Below the pieces are notes generated by a model, which had not been told where the DNA came from, made no database searches, and worked only from the letters and a program-made list of their open reading frames with translations. From assembly GCA_034509735.1 (NCBI GenBank), contig JACGWO010000002.1, forward strand, positions 44,409,702 through 44,473,701: 64,000 nucleotides of DNA, written 5' to 3'. Shown here in pieces: positions 24,988 through 36,309 of this stretch (its first letter is position 1; each line of letters starts with the position of its first letter). Source of the stretch: Sesamum alatum. Lineage: Eukaryota > Streptophyta > Magnoliopsida > Lamiales > Pedaliaceae. The position numbers were made by a program, and so were the translations under genes.

Positions 24988-27900
24988 TTCACAGATTAAT
25001 ATTTAATGATGTTAGGAAGGAAAAGAGAAGAAGAGACGTAGAAGACAACTCTCAAAATGATTTTTTTATAAAATTTCTTGTCTTGCAAAATACCAACTAT
25101 AAGTAAGTATTTATAGTGCACAAAAACCACCTTCAAACTAGCCTAATAATTAATTTTCATATTTTTGTGCCAACACTTAATTTGGTCTAATACAATTCCC
25201 AATAAATATTAACTATGAATATTGACCAACTCTTTGGAAATATCAAATTATCATCAATAACAGCCCCCCTTAATTTGAAATTTCCTGCTGCACTTCAAGA
25301 CATGCTCTCAATCTTCGGAAATCTTCGACCTTTAACGGCTTCGTGAAAATATCTGTAATTTGATCTTGAGTCTTGACATATTTGAGCTCCACTACATTAT
25401 TGCCAATGCATTCTCTAATATAATGATACCTCATATCAATATGCTTGCTTCGGTCATGGAATACCGGGTTCTCAGCAAGTGCTTGTGCCGATTTATTGTC
25501 AATGCAAATTTCTGTCGCCTTTTCTTGAGATAAGTGAAGCTCCTTCAATAGTTTTCGAAGCCAAACAGCATGGCAAGTGCAAGAAGTCGCAGCAACATAT
25601 TCAGACTCACAAGTTGACAAAGTCACGATGGGTTGCTTCTTTGAACACCATGAGATAGCACAATCACCCATGAAAAATACAAAACCAGTTGTACTTTTTC
25701 TATCGTCAATATCTCCCGCAAAATCACTATCACAAAATCCTTTAAGAGTGAAATCATTGGATGGAGAGTAGAATATCCCAAAATCAAGTGTACCTTTTAG
25801 GTAGCGAAGAATCCTTTTGGCGGCTTTCATATGGCGAGAACTAGGAGCTTCCATGAACCAGCTTATCACTCCAACTGCAAAAAGGATATCCGGTCTTGTA
25901 CATGTCAAATATCTCAAGCTTCCCACAAGACTTTTGAATAAAGTCGGATTCTCTTTTCCTTCATCTCCGAACTTGGATAGCTTCAAACCTGTCTCCATAG
26001 GTGTATTCACGGGATTGCAATCAAGCATATTAAACTTCTTTAAAACTTGTTTTGCATATCCGGTTTGAGAGACGAATATACCTTCCTTCACCTGTTTCAC
26101 CTCTAGACCCAAATAATATGACATGAGGCCTAGATCAGTCATATCAAACTCGAGAGACATTTCTTTCTTGAATTCTTCAAACAATCTCGGGTTGTTGCCG
26201 GTGAAAATTAGATCATCAACATAAAGACACATGAGCAAAATATCACCATTATCATGAATTTTGATATAAAGTGCATATTCATTAAGGCAACAAACAAACC
26301 CGTTTTCTTGGAAGTATTTGTCGATGCGACTATTCCATGCTCTTGGGGCTTGTTTTAAACCATATAAAGCCTTTTTCAAACTCAAGACTTTATCTTCATG
26401 CCCATCGACGACATACCCCAAAGGTTGCTCAACATACACCTCCTCCTCAAGATATCCGTTCAGAAAAGCTGATTTGACATCTAGTTGATAGATGTTCCAC
26501 TTCATTTGAGCTGCCAATGCAATGAATAAACGAATAGTCTCCATTCGAGCAACAGGTGCAAAGACTTCATCATAATCGACTCCTTGCTTTTGCTTGTAGC
26601 CTTTTACCACAAGTCTTGCTTTGTATTTATCTATCACACCTTGTGCATTTTTCTTTATCTTGTACACCCACTTGACTCCAATTACTTTATGATCCTTGGG
26701 AAGAGATGATAATTCCCAAGTATTATTCTTCTCAATAGATCTGATCTCTTCATCCATGGCTTTTCTCCATCTCTTATCCTGCATTGCCTCATCAAAAGTT
26801 AAAGGCTCACTATCTGCAAAAAGACAATACAATTCATCATTGTCCAAAGCAACTTCATGAGATCTCTCATATATGTCATCAAGACTTCTTAATTTTAGTG
26901 GGCTTCCATTCGAACTTTCTTCACGAGCAGGAAGTGGAGGTTGCGAAGGGGGTGGTGTAGCATTTTGATCAAATTGCATGTCATCTTGCTCTTCTCCAAA
27001 ATAAGGAAGAAAATGATATGATTTTTCTTCTTGAGCTTCCCAATTCCACATGCCTTCTTCATCGAACTCAACATCACGGCTTACCACCACTTTGCCATTG
27101 CTCGGATTGAACAATCTCTAGCCTTTGGAATGATAGTCATATCCAACAAACACATGTTTCTCGCTTCGATCATCAAGCTTTGATCGTTTTTGGTGTGGGA
27201 CTTGAACATAAACGATGCTTCCAAAGACCCGTAAATGACTTACATTCGGCTTTCTCCCATTCCACGCTTCTTGAGGAGTTTGATTTTTGACATTCAATGT
27301 TGGAGAACGGTTTGACAAATAAACCGCACATGACACCGCTTCAGCCCAAAAGTCTTTTGGCATGTGCTTCTCTTTTAGCATACTCCGCGCCATATTAAGA
27401 ATGGCTCTGTTTTTCCTCTCGGCTACGCCATTTTGTTGGGGCGATCCAGGAACCGTCATGGGACGACGAATCCCATTACTTGCACAAAAATTATTGAATT
27501 CCGTTGAAGTGAACTCGCCACCACGATCTGATCTCAAGGATTTGATTTCATAGCCGCTCTCCTTCTCCACAAAGTGATTTGAATCTTTTGAAAGTAGCAA
27601 AAACCTCCGATTTTTGCTTCAAGAACTAAACCCACGTTTTTCTGCTAAAATCATCAATGAAGAGTATGAAATATTTACTTTTACCAAGTGAAGACGGATT
27701 AATTGGTCCACATACATCCGTATGCACAAGTTCAAGTGGCTTGGTTGCTCTCCATGTTGTTTCTTTTGGGAAACTCTTCCTTGCATGCTTTCCGACTAGA
27801 CATGCTTTACACAAACGATTTGGATGGTTGATTGAAGGTATCCCGTACACCATCTTCTTTTCTCCAATTTCTCTTAGAGCACTGAAATTCAAATGCCCAA

Positions 27901-30900
27901 ATCTCTTGTGCCACTGCCACGCCACATTATGCACATGAACCTTCAAACACTTTGCTTCAATAGTTTTCATGTTCAACTTGAACATTCTATTTTTTAACAT
28001 CATCACCTTTGCGAGCAACTTAGCATCTCGATCTCGCAACCAGAGACATTTATCCTTCATGAGAACTTCATAGCCGTTTTCAAGAAATTGGCCTATACTC
28101 AAAATATTACTTTTCAACTTAGGCACGTAATAAACGTCAGAGATCAATTTGTGGTCACCATCCTTGGTAGAAATGGGAATTGTCCCTTTTCCTTCAATGT
28201 GAATATTTGATGAATCTCCAAAGAAAACATTACCTCGCACCTTCTCATTGAGCTCCACAAATTGATCTTTATGGCCGCACATGTGGTTGCTAGCACCATT
28301 ATCCAAGTACCATAGACTATTGTTGTCTTTCTCATCTTCTTTGATTGTCAGCAACAATGTTGACTCTTCAACTTCTTCATTATCGTCAACGAGATTTGCT
28401 TTTTCCTTCACATCTTTAGTTGAATCTTGGCATTCCCAGGCAAAATGACCAAGTCTATGACACTTGTAGCATTCCACATTAGATTTGTCATACCGTCTTT
28501 CATTTGACCGTTGAAAATAGCCTCGGCCTCTTCCCCTTATTCTTCCACGGCCTCTTTGTGATGGTTGGCTTCTTTCGTCATTGTTGGAATTATTTCCAAC
28601 TCCCCTTCCATGCGCATTTTGGCCTCCTGCATATGATTTTCCTCGTTCGTATCCTCGTCCACGTCCTTTGAAGTAACTCTTACTTTCTCCATCCTTTTTC
28701 AAAGTAGCCTTGGATTTGAGGACTTGCTCCAAGGGCTCATCTTGCCTTCTTTTGATTTTTTCTTCATGGGCTTGTAGAGATCCCTCCAATTCTTCAATGG
28801 ACATTGTGTCTAGATCTTTTATTTCTTCAATGACACATACAATATAGTCGAACTTGGCAGTCAAAGAACGAAGGATCTTCTCCACGACACGTACGTCATC
28901 GATTTTATCTCCATATCTCTTTAGTTGATTTATGACAGCCTTTACCCTCGAACAATAATCCGAAATCACTTCGGATTCATTCATCCTCAAAGCTTCAAAT
29001 TCACCTCTTAGTGATTGAAGTCTAACCTTCTTTACTTTATCAACACCTTGGAGAGATTTCGCCAAAATCTCCCAAGCTTCCTTTGAAGTAGTAGCGCTTG
29101 CCACTTTCTCGAACATCGTGTCATCCAAACATTGATGGATGAGGGTTAGGGCTTGTTGATCCTTCTTCTTCGTCTTTGACAAATTATCCTTCTCCGTTTG
29201 AGATAACGCTGCTTCATCTTGAGGTTTCTCGTAGCCATTTTCTACGATCTCCCACACATCTTGAGAGCCAAGTACTGCTTTCATACGTAGACACCATGTT
29301 TCATAATTTCTTTCGTGAGACGAGGAAATTGAAACGAGCCTACTCCATTAGTCGTCATTTTTTTTTTTTAGTGGCTCTGGTACCACCTTGTTAGGAAGGA
29401 AAAGAGAAGAGGAGACGTAGAAGACAACTCTCAAAATGATTTTTTTATAGAATTTCTTGTCTTACAAAATACCAACTATAAGTAAGTATTTATAGTGCAC
29501 AAAAACAACCTTCAAACTAGCCTAATAATTAATTTTCATATTTTTGTGCCAACACTTAATTTGGTCTAATACAATTCCCAACAAATATTAACTATGAATA
29601 TTGACCAACTTTTTGGAAATATCAAATTATCATTAATAAATGAGACATATAGCCTCATAATTAATTTGAAAGCATTGGGTTCTGACAGAATACCGAAGGA
29701 GCTGATGCACAACGTGCCAACATCTTTACTTTATAGCTTGGAAGGATTGGAAGATTTGGAGTGGCAAAAGCTCCTAAAACTTCAGTCGCCTGATGGTTCA
29801 TTCCTCACTTCTCCATCCTCCACTGCCTTCGCATTCATGCAGACTGGAGACCAAAATTGCTTGAAATTTATCAAATACACTCTACAAAAATGTAATGGAG
29901 GAGGTAACATATAATTTATTAATTTTTCCTGGAAACTTGTGAGCAGTCAATGTTCATTATTTAGCATCGCTACATCCTTTTAATTTATTACAACTTATAA
30001 TTGAATTCCTGTGCAGCACCGCATGCTTTTCCAGTCAACATTCTCGCAAGACTTTGGGCAGTTGATAGACTGCAGCGCCTTGGAATTTCTCGCTTCTTTC
30101 AGTCGGAGATTAGAGATTGCTTAAGTTACATCCATCGGTAAATATTTTTTTTTTTTTTAAATAAAACTTCATATATAATATATTTTTGAAAGAAAAACGT
30201 GTAAATTGTTTAGTCTAATAATTTATCATTAAATTATCAAATTTTCCAAAGAATTTGACAAACAACGATAAAACGTCAGTTGGTATTAATTTAATAAACA
30301 ACTTATGCAACAACTTTTGAATTACAGATGTTGGACTGACAGAGGACTTTGGAGTGCACGAGATACAGTACTTGGTGATATTGACGACACGTCCATGGGT
30401 TTCAGGCTTCTAAGACTGCATGGATACGATGTTCACCCAAGTATTTATTATTTATATACATTTAAAAAAAACTCTCATTTCTTTCAACAATAAAAACCAT
30501 CAATTATTTAATGCTTAGACAACAGTACTGTTCAATTATTTACAGATGTACTTAGCAACTTCAAGAAGGATGATAAATTTTCGTGCTATGGTGGTCAGAT
30601 GATTGAGTCTGCAACTCCAATATACAATCTGTATAGGGCTTCTCAAGTCCGATTTCCAGGAGAGAAAATTCTTGAAGAAGCAAACACCTTTGCCTACAAT
30701 TTCTTACAAGAAAAGTTAGCCAGCAATCAACTTCTGGATAAATGGATCATATCTAAGCACTTGGCCGATGAGGTCATTACCAGAATACACCCACCTAATT
30801 CAATGTCCCCTCTATAATCTCTTCTTTCACGAAAATTCTTTTCTGAATTTACGTAAACAGATAAGGATCGGACTGAAGATGCCGTGGTATGCCAGCCTCC

Positions 30901-33900
30901 CCCGCATTGAGACTAGATTCTATCTACAGCATTACGCTGGTGCCGATGATGTGTGGATTGGCAAGACTTTGTACAGGTCCACTTTACTATGAGTACTCGC
31001 TTATACACAAACTTATAAATTACCCGTCAACACAGACTTTATATTGTTAGTATGTCGAGGAAATCAAACCAGCAACCATCTAAGCGGAATGGCTCGTCAT
31101 TACCAATGTTAGCTTTATGTGTGTACTTTTTCATACATACAGGATGGAAGAAATCAGTAATGATTCCTACTTGGAGCTGGCCAGATTAGATTTCGAGAGA
31201 TGCCAATCACAACATCAGATTGAATGGACTTCTATGCAACAGTATGGAAAGATTAATTTATAATTGGATCCTGATTAGACTACTGTATTTCTAATTAATT
31301 ATTCCTGAAATTCACAAATAATCATATTTAGTAGTAGTAACTGATCATACTTGTCTGATATTACTTGAGCAGATGGTATGAAGATTGCAACGTTGAAGAG
31401 TTTGGGATAAGCAGAAAAGAGCTGCTTCTTGCTTATTTTTTGGCCACTGCAAGCGTATTTGAACCTGAGAGGTCAAAAGAGAGAATTGCATGGGTCAAGT
31501 CCCAAATTATTTCTAGGATGATTAAGTCTTTCTTTGATAACGAAATGACATCACTGGAGCAAAAAACTGCATTTTTAACAGGATTCAGAGATAGCATCAA
31601 TGGTCTGCAGAAAACGAAAAGGTATACTTATATATGGGTTATTTTTATTTTAATCCTAATGGAATTTTCACCAATTTTTAAAGGGATTCAATTCTTTTTT
31701 TTTTTTTTTCTTAGTTTCATCATCCTAATGGAATTTTTACTAATTTTGTCGTCAATTGAAGGGTGTTTTTTTTTTTTTTATACTTATAAAAAAAAGAAAA
31801 ATTGGGTTGTAAGTATTATGGCATATTATATATTATCTTACACTAGTATATGTTGCACACTCAAATATGTGTGCAAAAATATTTTTAAACTTAAAAAATT
31901 AATTAATTTTTAGTTTAAAAATATATATTAATTACATAAATAAAAAATACTAGAAGAATATATAAAAGCTATGAGAAGTTACTGAAAAAAGAGGAAAAAA
32001 AAAAAAGAATGTGGAAATTGATAAAATAGAAAAGAGGAAGTTGAGTAGAGAGAGAGTAAAATGGGAATTAAAAAAATATGGGTTTATTGTTATTGAATAC
32101 TTGCAAACCTTTTACTGCATTTTTCTTACTTTGTCAAATTTGATATGTGCATTTCATTTCTAATTACTATATATTATTGGAGAGGGTCATTTTGGTGTCC
32201 AAATTAATTTGGTTTGTCATTTTTTAAATTGATCAATTATTTTTTAACTTCTTCACTCATCATGATCTTCAATAACTATCTTTTGGTAATTTTTTTTCTC
32301 ATGCATTTTTATCTTATATATATTATCTTATATATATTAGGTAATTTTTAGTCTAAAAAAATAAAATTGTATAATTTATAAAAATATTTTTATTCTAAAT
32401 ATTCTTTAAAAATTTATGCACATACATAGAATGTGCCACACTTATTAGTATATATATTATAAGGGAGTATGTTTGGCAAAAAGCCAAATTCCAATCGTCC
32501 ATAGTGGCCTTCGAATGGTCAAATTCCAATAGTCATAATTTCCTAATCATCATAAAAGACTAAACTGAAATTGAATTGGAAAACAGAGCAATATTTTTGC
32601 AATTATACATATTTTACCAAAATTTTTAGGGACATTTTTGACAAAAAACCATTTTTGACCAAAAATGGATTAAAATTCCAGTAGAAGGATGAAATTGAAA
32701 AATAAAAAAAGAATTGGACCATTTTAAACATCAATTAAAAACATAGGGACTAAAATAAAAATAACCCACTTATATATATAAACTTTATTATCTTAACTTA
32801 ATTAACTCAATTGTCTTCTTGTTAATATATATCATGATAGTAAGTTATAACTTAATGAATAATGAAACAGACACCTAGTAAATTAACAATGTTAGCAAAT
32901 GGAGAACATCTATCACTCAAATTCACACAAGAGGAGAGTGAAGGAAATATGAGATAACTCAAAATTCTACATATTAATTTGTTCTCCCTTTTTTGGTGTA
33001 CAAAATGACATCAAAATTCAATGTATCTCGTTTAATTATTCAGCAAACGAGAACAAACCAAAATTCTAAAAGATGATTAATTGTTTTTTATATGTTGTCC
33101 TTTTGGTGAAGTGGTAAGAGAGAGCAAGGACTTATCAACATTCTGCTGGCAACCCTCCACCAATTTTCAGAGGGATTCGACATATACACGACCCAACAAC
33201 TCAAAAATGATGTGAGTTTCAGATATATCGGATTAAAGGAAATTTTCGTCCTCTAACTATACAATATTCTCATTTTAGTTTTTTATCTTTTTAAGATTTT
33301 AAAATATTCCTAAAACTTTTTAATTTGTTCAATTTTTGGTCCATTTCGGATTTTGTCTAAATTTGTTGGAAAACGGCACCGAAATAGTGATTTTATTGTT
33401 AATTGCACATGATGTGGCAATTACATGAATTTAATTAAAAAATAAATATGTGACGTGGCATTAGTGTATGAGGTGGCATTAAGCATTAATAAGTTGTACT
33501 ATTCACTAAAATTACAATTATTTGTATTTAAAATAAAAGTTTAATTCTTTTTATATTTTTACATTTTTTAAATAAATCATTTTTAATTCATTTTTTAAAA
33601 TTTAAAATAATATTTTTCTTCTTCTTTCAATTTAATATAATAATAAAAATATATTAATTAAATATCAAATTAAAATATATCAATTTATAATATTTAAAAT
33701 TTACATATATAAGTACATAATACATAATTACAAATTTATATATATCAAATATATATACAAAAATTAGGTTGGTAGCGACGGTGACTGTCGCCCAAATTTA
33801 GAGCGAGCTGCCGTCGCCCGAACAGGGCTACGACGACGCCCTTTGTATTTTGGGCGACCATAGTCTCCCAGATTTGGGGCGAGTTGTTGTCGCCTAGGTG

Positions 33901-35069
33901 GGCGACAACAACTTGCCATTTCTTGGGCGGCCCATCGGCCGGATCGGAGGCTACGCTTGCGCCCTTTCGTTCCAGACTATTATGGGCGTCGTTGACATCG
34001 CTCGGAGGTTGTACAGTGACAGTTGCCGTCGCCACCTATATACATTTTATATGTGATATATATAATTATGTATAGATATAATTGTGTATAAAATATATAT
34101 ATATATATCATTTTCTTTCAAATTATAAAATATATTTATGTAATTTTCCTCCCCAAATCCGTGTCACCCGGATGACATGGCAATTAATTGTCATATCATG
34201 TATAATTAGCTAATAAAATTATTTTTCCCACTTTAAACTGTCACATCAGATCCAAGTGTTATTTTTCGGTAGTTTTTGTCCAAAATCCGGCGAATAGTGT
34301 CCTAAAATTTAGCAATTTCAAAAGTTTGAGAACTTTTTTGGAACCTTAAAAAGTTAAAAGATTAAGACAGGATTTGACTATAGTTAGTGGACGAAAATTG
34401 ACTTTAATCCCATATATCACATATTCATACTTTTATGTATTTAATTTTTGTTTAGAAATCCCATTAATACATCACTCGTTTTGGTTTTTATATATGCCAT
34501 GTATATATAGTGGGGTGTATGGTTGGCGAAATTACAACAAGGAGAGGTCAATTGCGGGGATGAGGCAGAGCTCCTAACAACCACATTAAACATTTGTGCT
34601 GGTCGTCTTGCCTATGACGATGAGGATATATTGTCCCACCATGACTACAAGAATCTCTCCAACCTCACAAATAAAATTTGTCAACACCTTTCTCAAATTC
34701 AAAATAAAAAGGTTGGACCAGTGCATGCTTATGTACAAATTATTGTTTATGTTTAATTTATTCATTCCTGGGGAAAAGTTCATATCTCAACACTATATTT
34801 TTACTGTAATATATATATATATATATATATATATACAGGTGGTGGAAATGAACGGGTCATGGAATTACACAACAGAAAACATGGGCGGAATCGAAGAAGA
34901 CATGCAAACGTTAGTGAAGTTAGTCTTGGAGGAGAAATCGGGTGGCATCGACAGGAATCTCAAGCAGACATTTCTGTCAGTTGCGAAAACATTTTACTAC
35001 AGGGCATATACTGCTCCTGAAATCGTTGACATGCATACTTTTAAAGTACTTTTTGAACCAGTTGTATGA
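19508..35069 (+). CDS. CPS: Class II diterpene cyclase, copalyl diphosphate synthase type (15 exons, 798 aa)
   Basis: TPS-c family enzyme that protonates GGPP to a copalyl-type diphosphate in plastids. Exons by hand: 19508-19589, 19658-19753, 19856-19920, 24360-24654, 24762-24948, 29689-29903, 30017-30137, 30328-30440, 30546-30772, 30861-30976, 31143-31241, 31373-31621, 33112-33211, 34511-34711, 34839-35069. All introns are GT-AG, phases agree, and the join is 2397 nt. Ser/Lys-rich transit peptide about 1-60; SPYDTAW 107-113; QLPDGSWG 139-146; catalytic DIDD 371-374. No DDxxD class I motif. Tyr257 and His316 replace the His/Asn base pair of ent-CPS, and Arg325 replaces the His of gibberellin-type enzymes, which points to a normal-CPP or other specialised cyclase. 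Total length is usual for the family. Introns 3, 5, 12 and 13 are swollen by transposons; whether it is still expressed is unknown. Product stereochemistry is inference. Confidence 0.93.
20140..20425. mobile_element. CACTA-type MITE, copy 2 (CPS intron 3)
   Basis: It resembles the element at 10567-10858: it starts 'ACTAGCAAAAAATTAATATT', shares 'ACCATAGCTAATTGTCATGGT' (split over about 20162-20182), 'GTGATTTTTGCAAGTGTGGCTAAA' in part and 'CCAATAAAAATGTAG' near the end. The right terminus is diverged and I could not fix a target duplication. Non-coding. Confidence 0.6.
21919..23294. mobile_element. Non-autonomous hAT element with perfect 8-bp target duplication
   Basis: It begins TAGACCTGTTAATGGGTGGG and ends CCCATTAACAGGCCTA, inverted termini. 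Perfect 8-bp direct repeats TCTCAATC flank it at 21911-21918 and 23295-23302, the hAT signature. Subterminal 'ACCCAGACCC' repeats and their complements 'GGGTCTGGGTAGGGTCT' occur near both sides. No transposase; a solo LTR is inserted within it. Confidence 0.88.
22646..23234. mobile_element. Solo LTR with perfect 5-bp target duplication
   Basis: A 589-bp segment begins TGATGTAGGGTAAAA and ends TTTTACCCACATCA, the TG...CA termini of an LTR. It is flanked by perfect 5-bp repeats ACTAT (22641-22645, 23235-23239). CTATAAAAG at about 23126 would be the LTR TATA box, followed by a 21-base G run (23157-23177). There is no internal retrotransposon sequence, so it is probably the product of unequal LTR recombination. 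It is the innermost member of the nest in CPS intron 3. Confidence 0.85.
25010..25262 (-). repeat. 3' LTR of the copia element
   Basis: 253-bp LTR, complete, starting TGTTAGGAAGG and ending CAATAACA on the plus strand. In element orientation it follows the polypurine tract. Confidence 0.9.
25270..27600 (-). pseudogene. Copia integrase C-terminal part, reverse transcriptase and RNase H
   Basis: 27600-27118 continues integrase with '[10 protein letters not shown]' and '[11 protein letters not shown]', which hold core Asp and Glu residues. It stops at a TAG (27118-27120) between 'YDYHSKG' and 'RLFNPSNGK', again at a usual Tyr. From 27117 to 25270 a 614-codon frame holds copia reverse transcriptase ('[19 protein letters not shown]', catalytic 'YVDDLIFTG') and RNase H ('[17 protein letters not shown]', 'STCESEYVA'). 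RT and RNase H look intact in sequence, so the element decayed by point lesions rather than deletion. Confidence 0.9.
27626..29284 (-). pseudogene. Copia Gag-protease-integrase N-terminal part
   Basis: 552 open codons. In order: a UBN2-type Gag region, a CCHC knuckle '[14 protein letters not shown]', the protease motif '[13 protein letters not shown]', a GAG-pre-integrase region ('[17 protein letters not shown]') and the start of integrase ('HTDVCGPI', '[11 protein letters not shown]'). It is cut by a TAG at 27626-27628 where a Tyr is usual. The integrase continues in the next frame, with a further one-base shift at about 27555-27585. The ATG at 29284 is internal: the usual upstream 'NYETWCLR' segment is readable without an ATG. 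The polyprotein cannot be translated whole. Confidence 0.88.
29389..29638 (-). repeat. 5' LTR of the copia element, tip missing
   Basis: About 250 bp, matching the other LTR with seven substitutions by eye. It ends CATTAATA directly against the AATGA duplication, so the terminal ACA seen in the left LTR is absent. Confidence 0.88.
31636..32767. mobile_element. Long-TIR (MULE-type) element in CPS intron 12, perfect 10-bp target duplication
   Basis: A 1132-bp non-coding element begins GGGTTATTTTTATTTTAATCC and ends GGGACTAAAATAAAAATAACCC, in inverted orientation. Perfect 10-bp direct repeats ACTTATATAT flank it at 31626-31635 and 32768-32777. It starts only 14 bases after the donor site of exon 12 (31621/31622), yet the donor GTATAC is preserved. 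Confidence 0.88.
33230..34410. mobile_element. Long-TIR (MULE-type) element in CPS intron 13, 8-bp target duplication
   Basis: A 1181-bp element begins GGATTAAAGGAAATTTTCGTCC and ends GGACGAAAATTGACTTTAATCC in inverse. GATATATC (33222-33229) and CATATATC (34411-34418) are a probable target duplication with one mismatch. The centre (33770-34030) has GC-rich 'GCGACGGTGACTGTCGCCC'-type palindromic motifs. Without it, intron 13 would be about 110 bp. Confidence 0.82.
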
Positions 35070-35163
35070 TTATTGCTGTAGTTTAACAGCATTGTGTTTG
35101 TATTCTAAGGAAATAAGATTTATACAGAAACTAATGTAATATGCTCATAATTTTGTGTTGGCT

Positions 35164-35169
35164 AATAAA
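35164..35169 (+). terminator. Polyadenylation signal candidate of CPS
   Basis: AATAAA lies about 95 bases downstream of the TGA stop, in a T/A-rich 3' UTR context. Confidence 0.5.
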
Positions 35170-36300
35170 AAGAACTTGAAACATTTGGAATATTTTATGA
35201 TCTTTTTGTACTTTAATCATTCTAATTAAGTTCTCTTATTTCATGTAACTAAATAATATGATGTTTGTCTTGATTTGTTGGGAATTATGGAATTTCCGTT
35301 ACCACAACAATTAAAAAAAGTGTAGGTGCGAGACAATCAAATTTGTTATCGAGAATGCATTATATTCTATGATATACGGATACTCCGAAAAATTATTTTT
35401 TTATAGCATGATTCTTTTATGATTATACTTTATTATAATTAATAGCTAACCAAAAAAAAAAAAATTGCTGAAAAACAATGTTTTTTCTTGTTGAATCTCT
35501 TCGAGGGATAAAGTCAAGGGGTGACAAAGTGAAGTTATCACTTTGAATGACAAAATTAAGGGTGTGACAAAGTGTAACTTCACTTTGTCTAACCAAATCG
35601 CAAGACCTGGTCAAGGCAATATTCCTCAACCAGACTTCGGTCGAGGCACCTCGACCAGGAGCGCGTCGAAGCAAAGCCTCAAGCCAGATTTTTTGGTCGA
35701 GGCAATATGCCTCGAACATGAGCTGGTCGAGGTAATTTGCCTCAGCCGTGTCCTCCATGATTTGTATTTTTAGGTAACAAAGATGTTATTTCTTGTGAAT
35801 TTTTTCGGAAGTCATTTTGACTCTGGACATTTCATTTCAAGCTTCTGATAAGTTGTTTTTCTAATTTTTCAATGTGTGACAATAAAAATTTTCTTTTAAG
35901 TGATTAACTTTGTCAAGTTGAAATGTATTTAGTTTCGGGGCATTATATTATGCACCTCGAAAAAGCTTGTGATCTCAACTCGTTCGAGGGAACTTCGGAG
36001 GAATTCTTGAGTTTAGCTTCGGAGTGTTATACTATGCACATCGAGGAAGCTTATTTTAAGTTCAAAGTTCGAGCATTTTACTCCGCTTATTAGGGGTGTG
36101 TTATTATTATAATGATTATACTATGCGATGTCAAGACAAAATTTAACCACTTTGTTTCATGAACTAAAGACGATAAAAGTGTAGAAATATTATATTTAAT
36201 AGGTTCTGGCAGTAATTAAGTATTAAATATTTAACGATGCCCTCCTTTTTGTTCTACCTTCCTCCTTACCTGTAAGATGGGAAAGAGAGGGACTTCCTTA
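35170..36300. other. Gene-free spacer with TCGAGG-type palindromic motifs, possible decayed LTR
   Basis: No gene. 35600-35760 has repeated 'GGTCGAGG' and 'CCTCGA' motifs in both orientations, and 35930-36080 has 'CACCTCGA', 'CACATCGAGGAAGCTT' and 'TTCGGAG' repeats. Because a gypsy gag fragment follows on the minus strand, this may be a decayed LTR of the same element, but no LTR pair was found. Confidence 0.35.
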
Positions 36301-36309
36301 ACTTACATT

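Larger units (their letters stand above)
25010..29638 (-). mobile_element. Ty1/copia LTR retrotransposon inserted in CPS intron 5
   Basis: Left LTR 25010-25262 and right LTR about 29389-29638 are direct repeats of about 250 bp with termini TGTTA...TAACA. By eye I count seven substitutions between them. Target duplication AATGA lies at 25005-25009 and 29639-29643. The right LTR lacks its last three bases (ACA), the 5' tip in element orientation. On the minus strand the primer-binding site 'TGGTACCAGAGCC' (29373-29385) resembles the initiator-Met tRNA site, and a purine tract 'AAATTAAGGGGGGC' precedes the 3' LTR. Gag, protease, integrase, RT and RNase H are in the copia order, opposite to CPS transcription. 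Without it the intron would be about 106 bp. Confidence 0.95.

Noticed and set aside
25577..29394. Plus-strand ORFs opposite the copia element
   Set aside because: They are shadows of the minus-strand Gag-Pol frames and have no domain.
31365..31913. 182-codon ORF running past exon 12
   Set aside because: The part after 31621 is the start of intron 12 and the inserted element; the family sequence resumes at 33112.
33745..34075. Overlapping ORFs in CPS intron 13
   Set aside because: They lie in the GC-rich centre of a long-TIR transposon, are open on both strands and have no domain.
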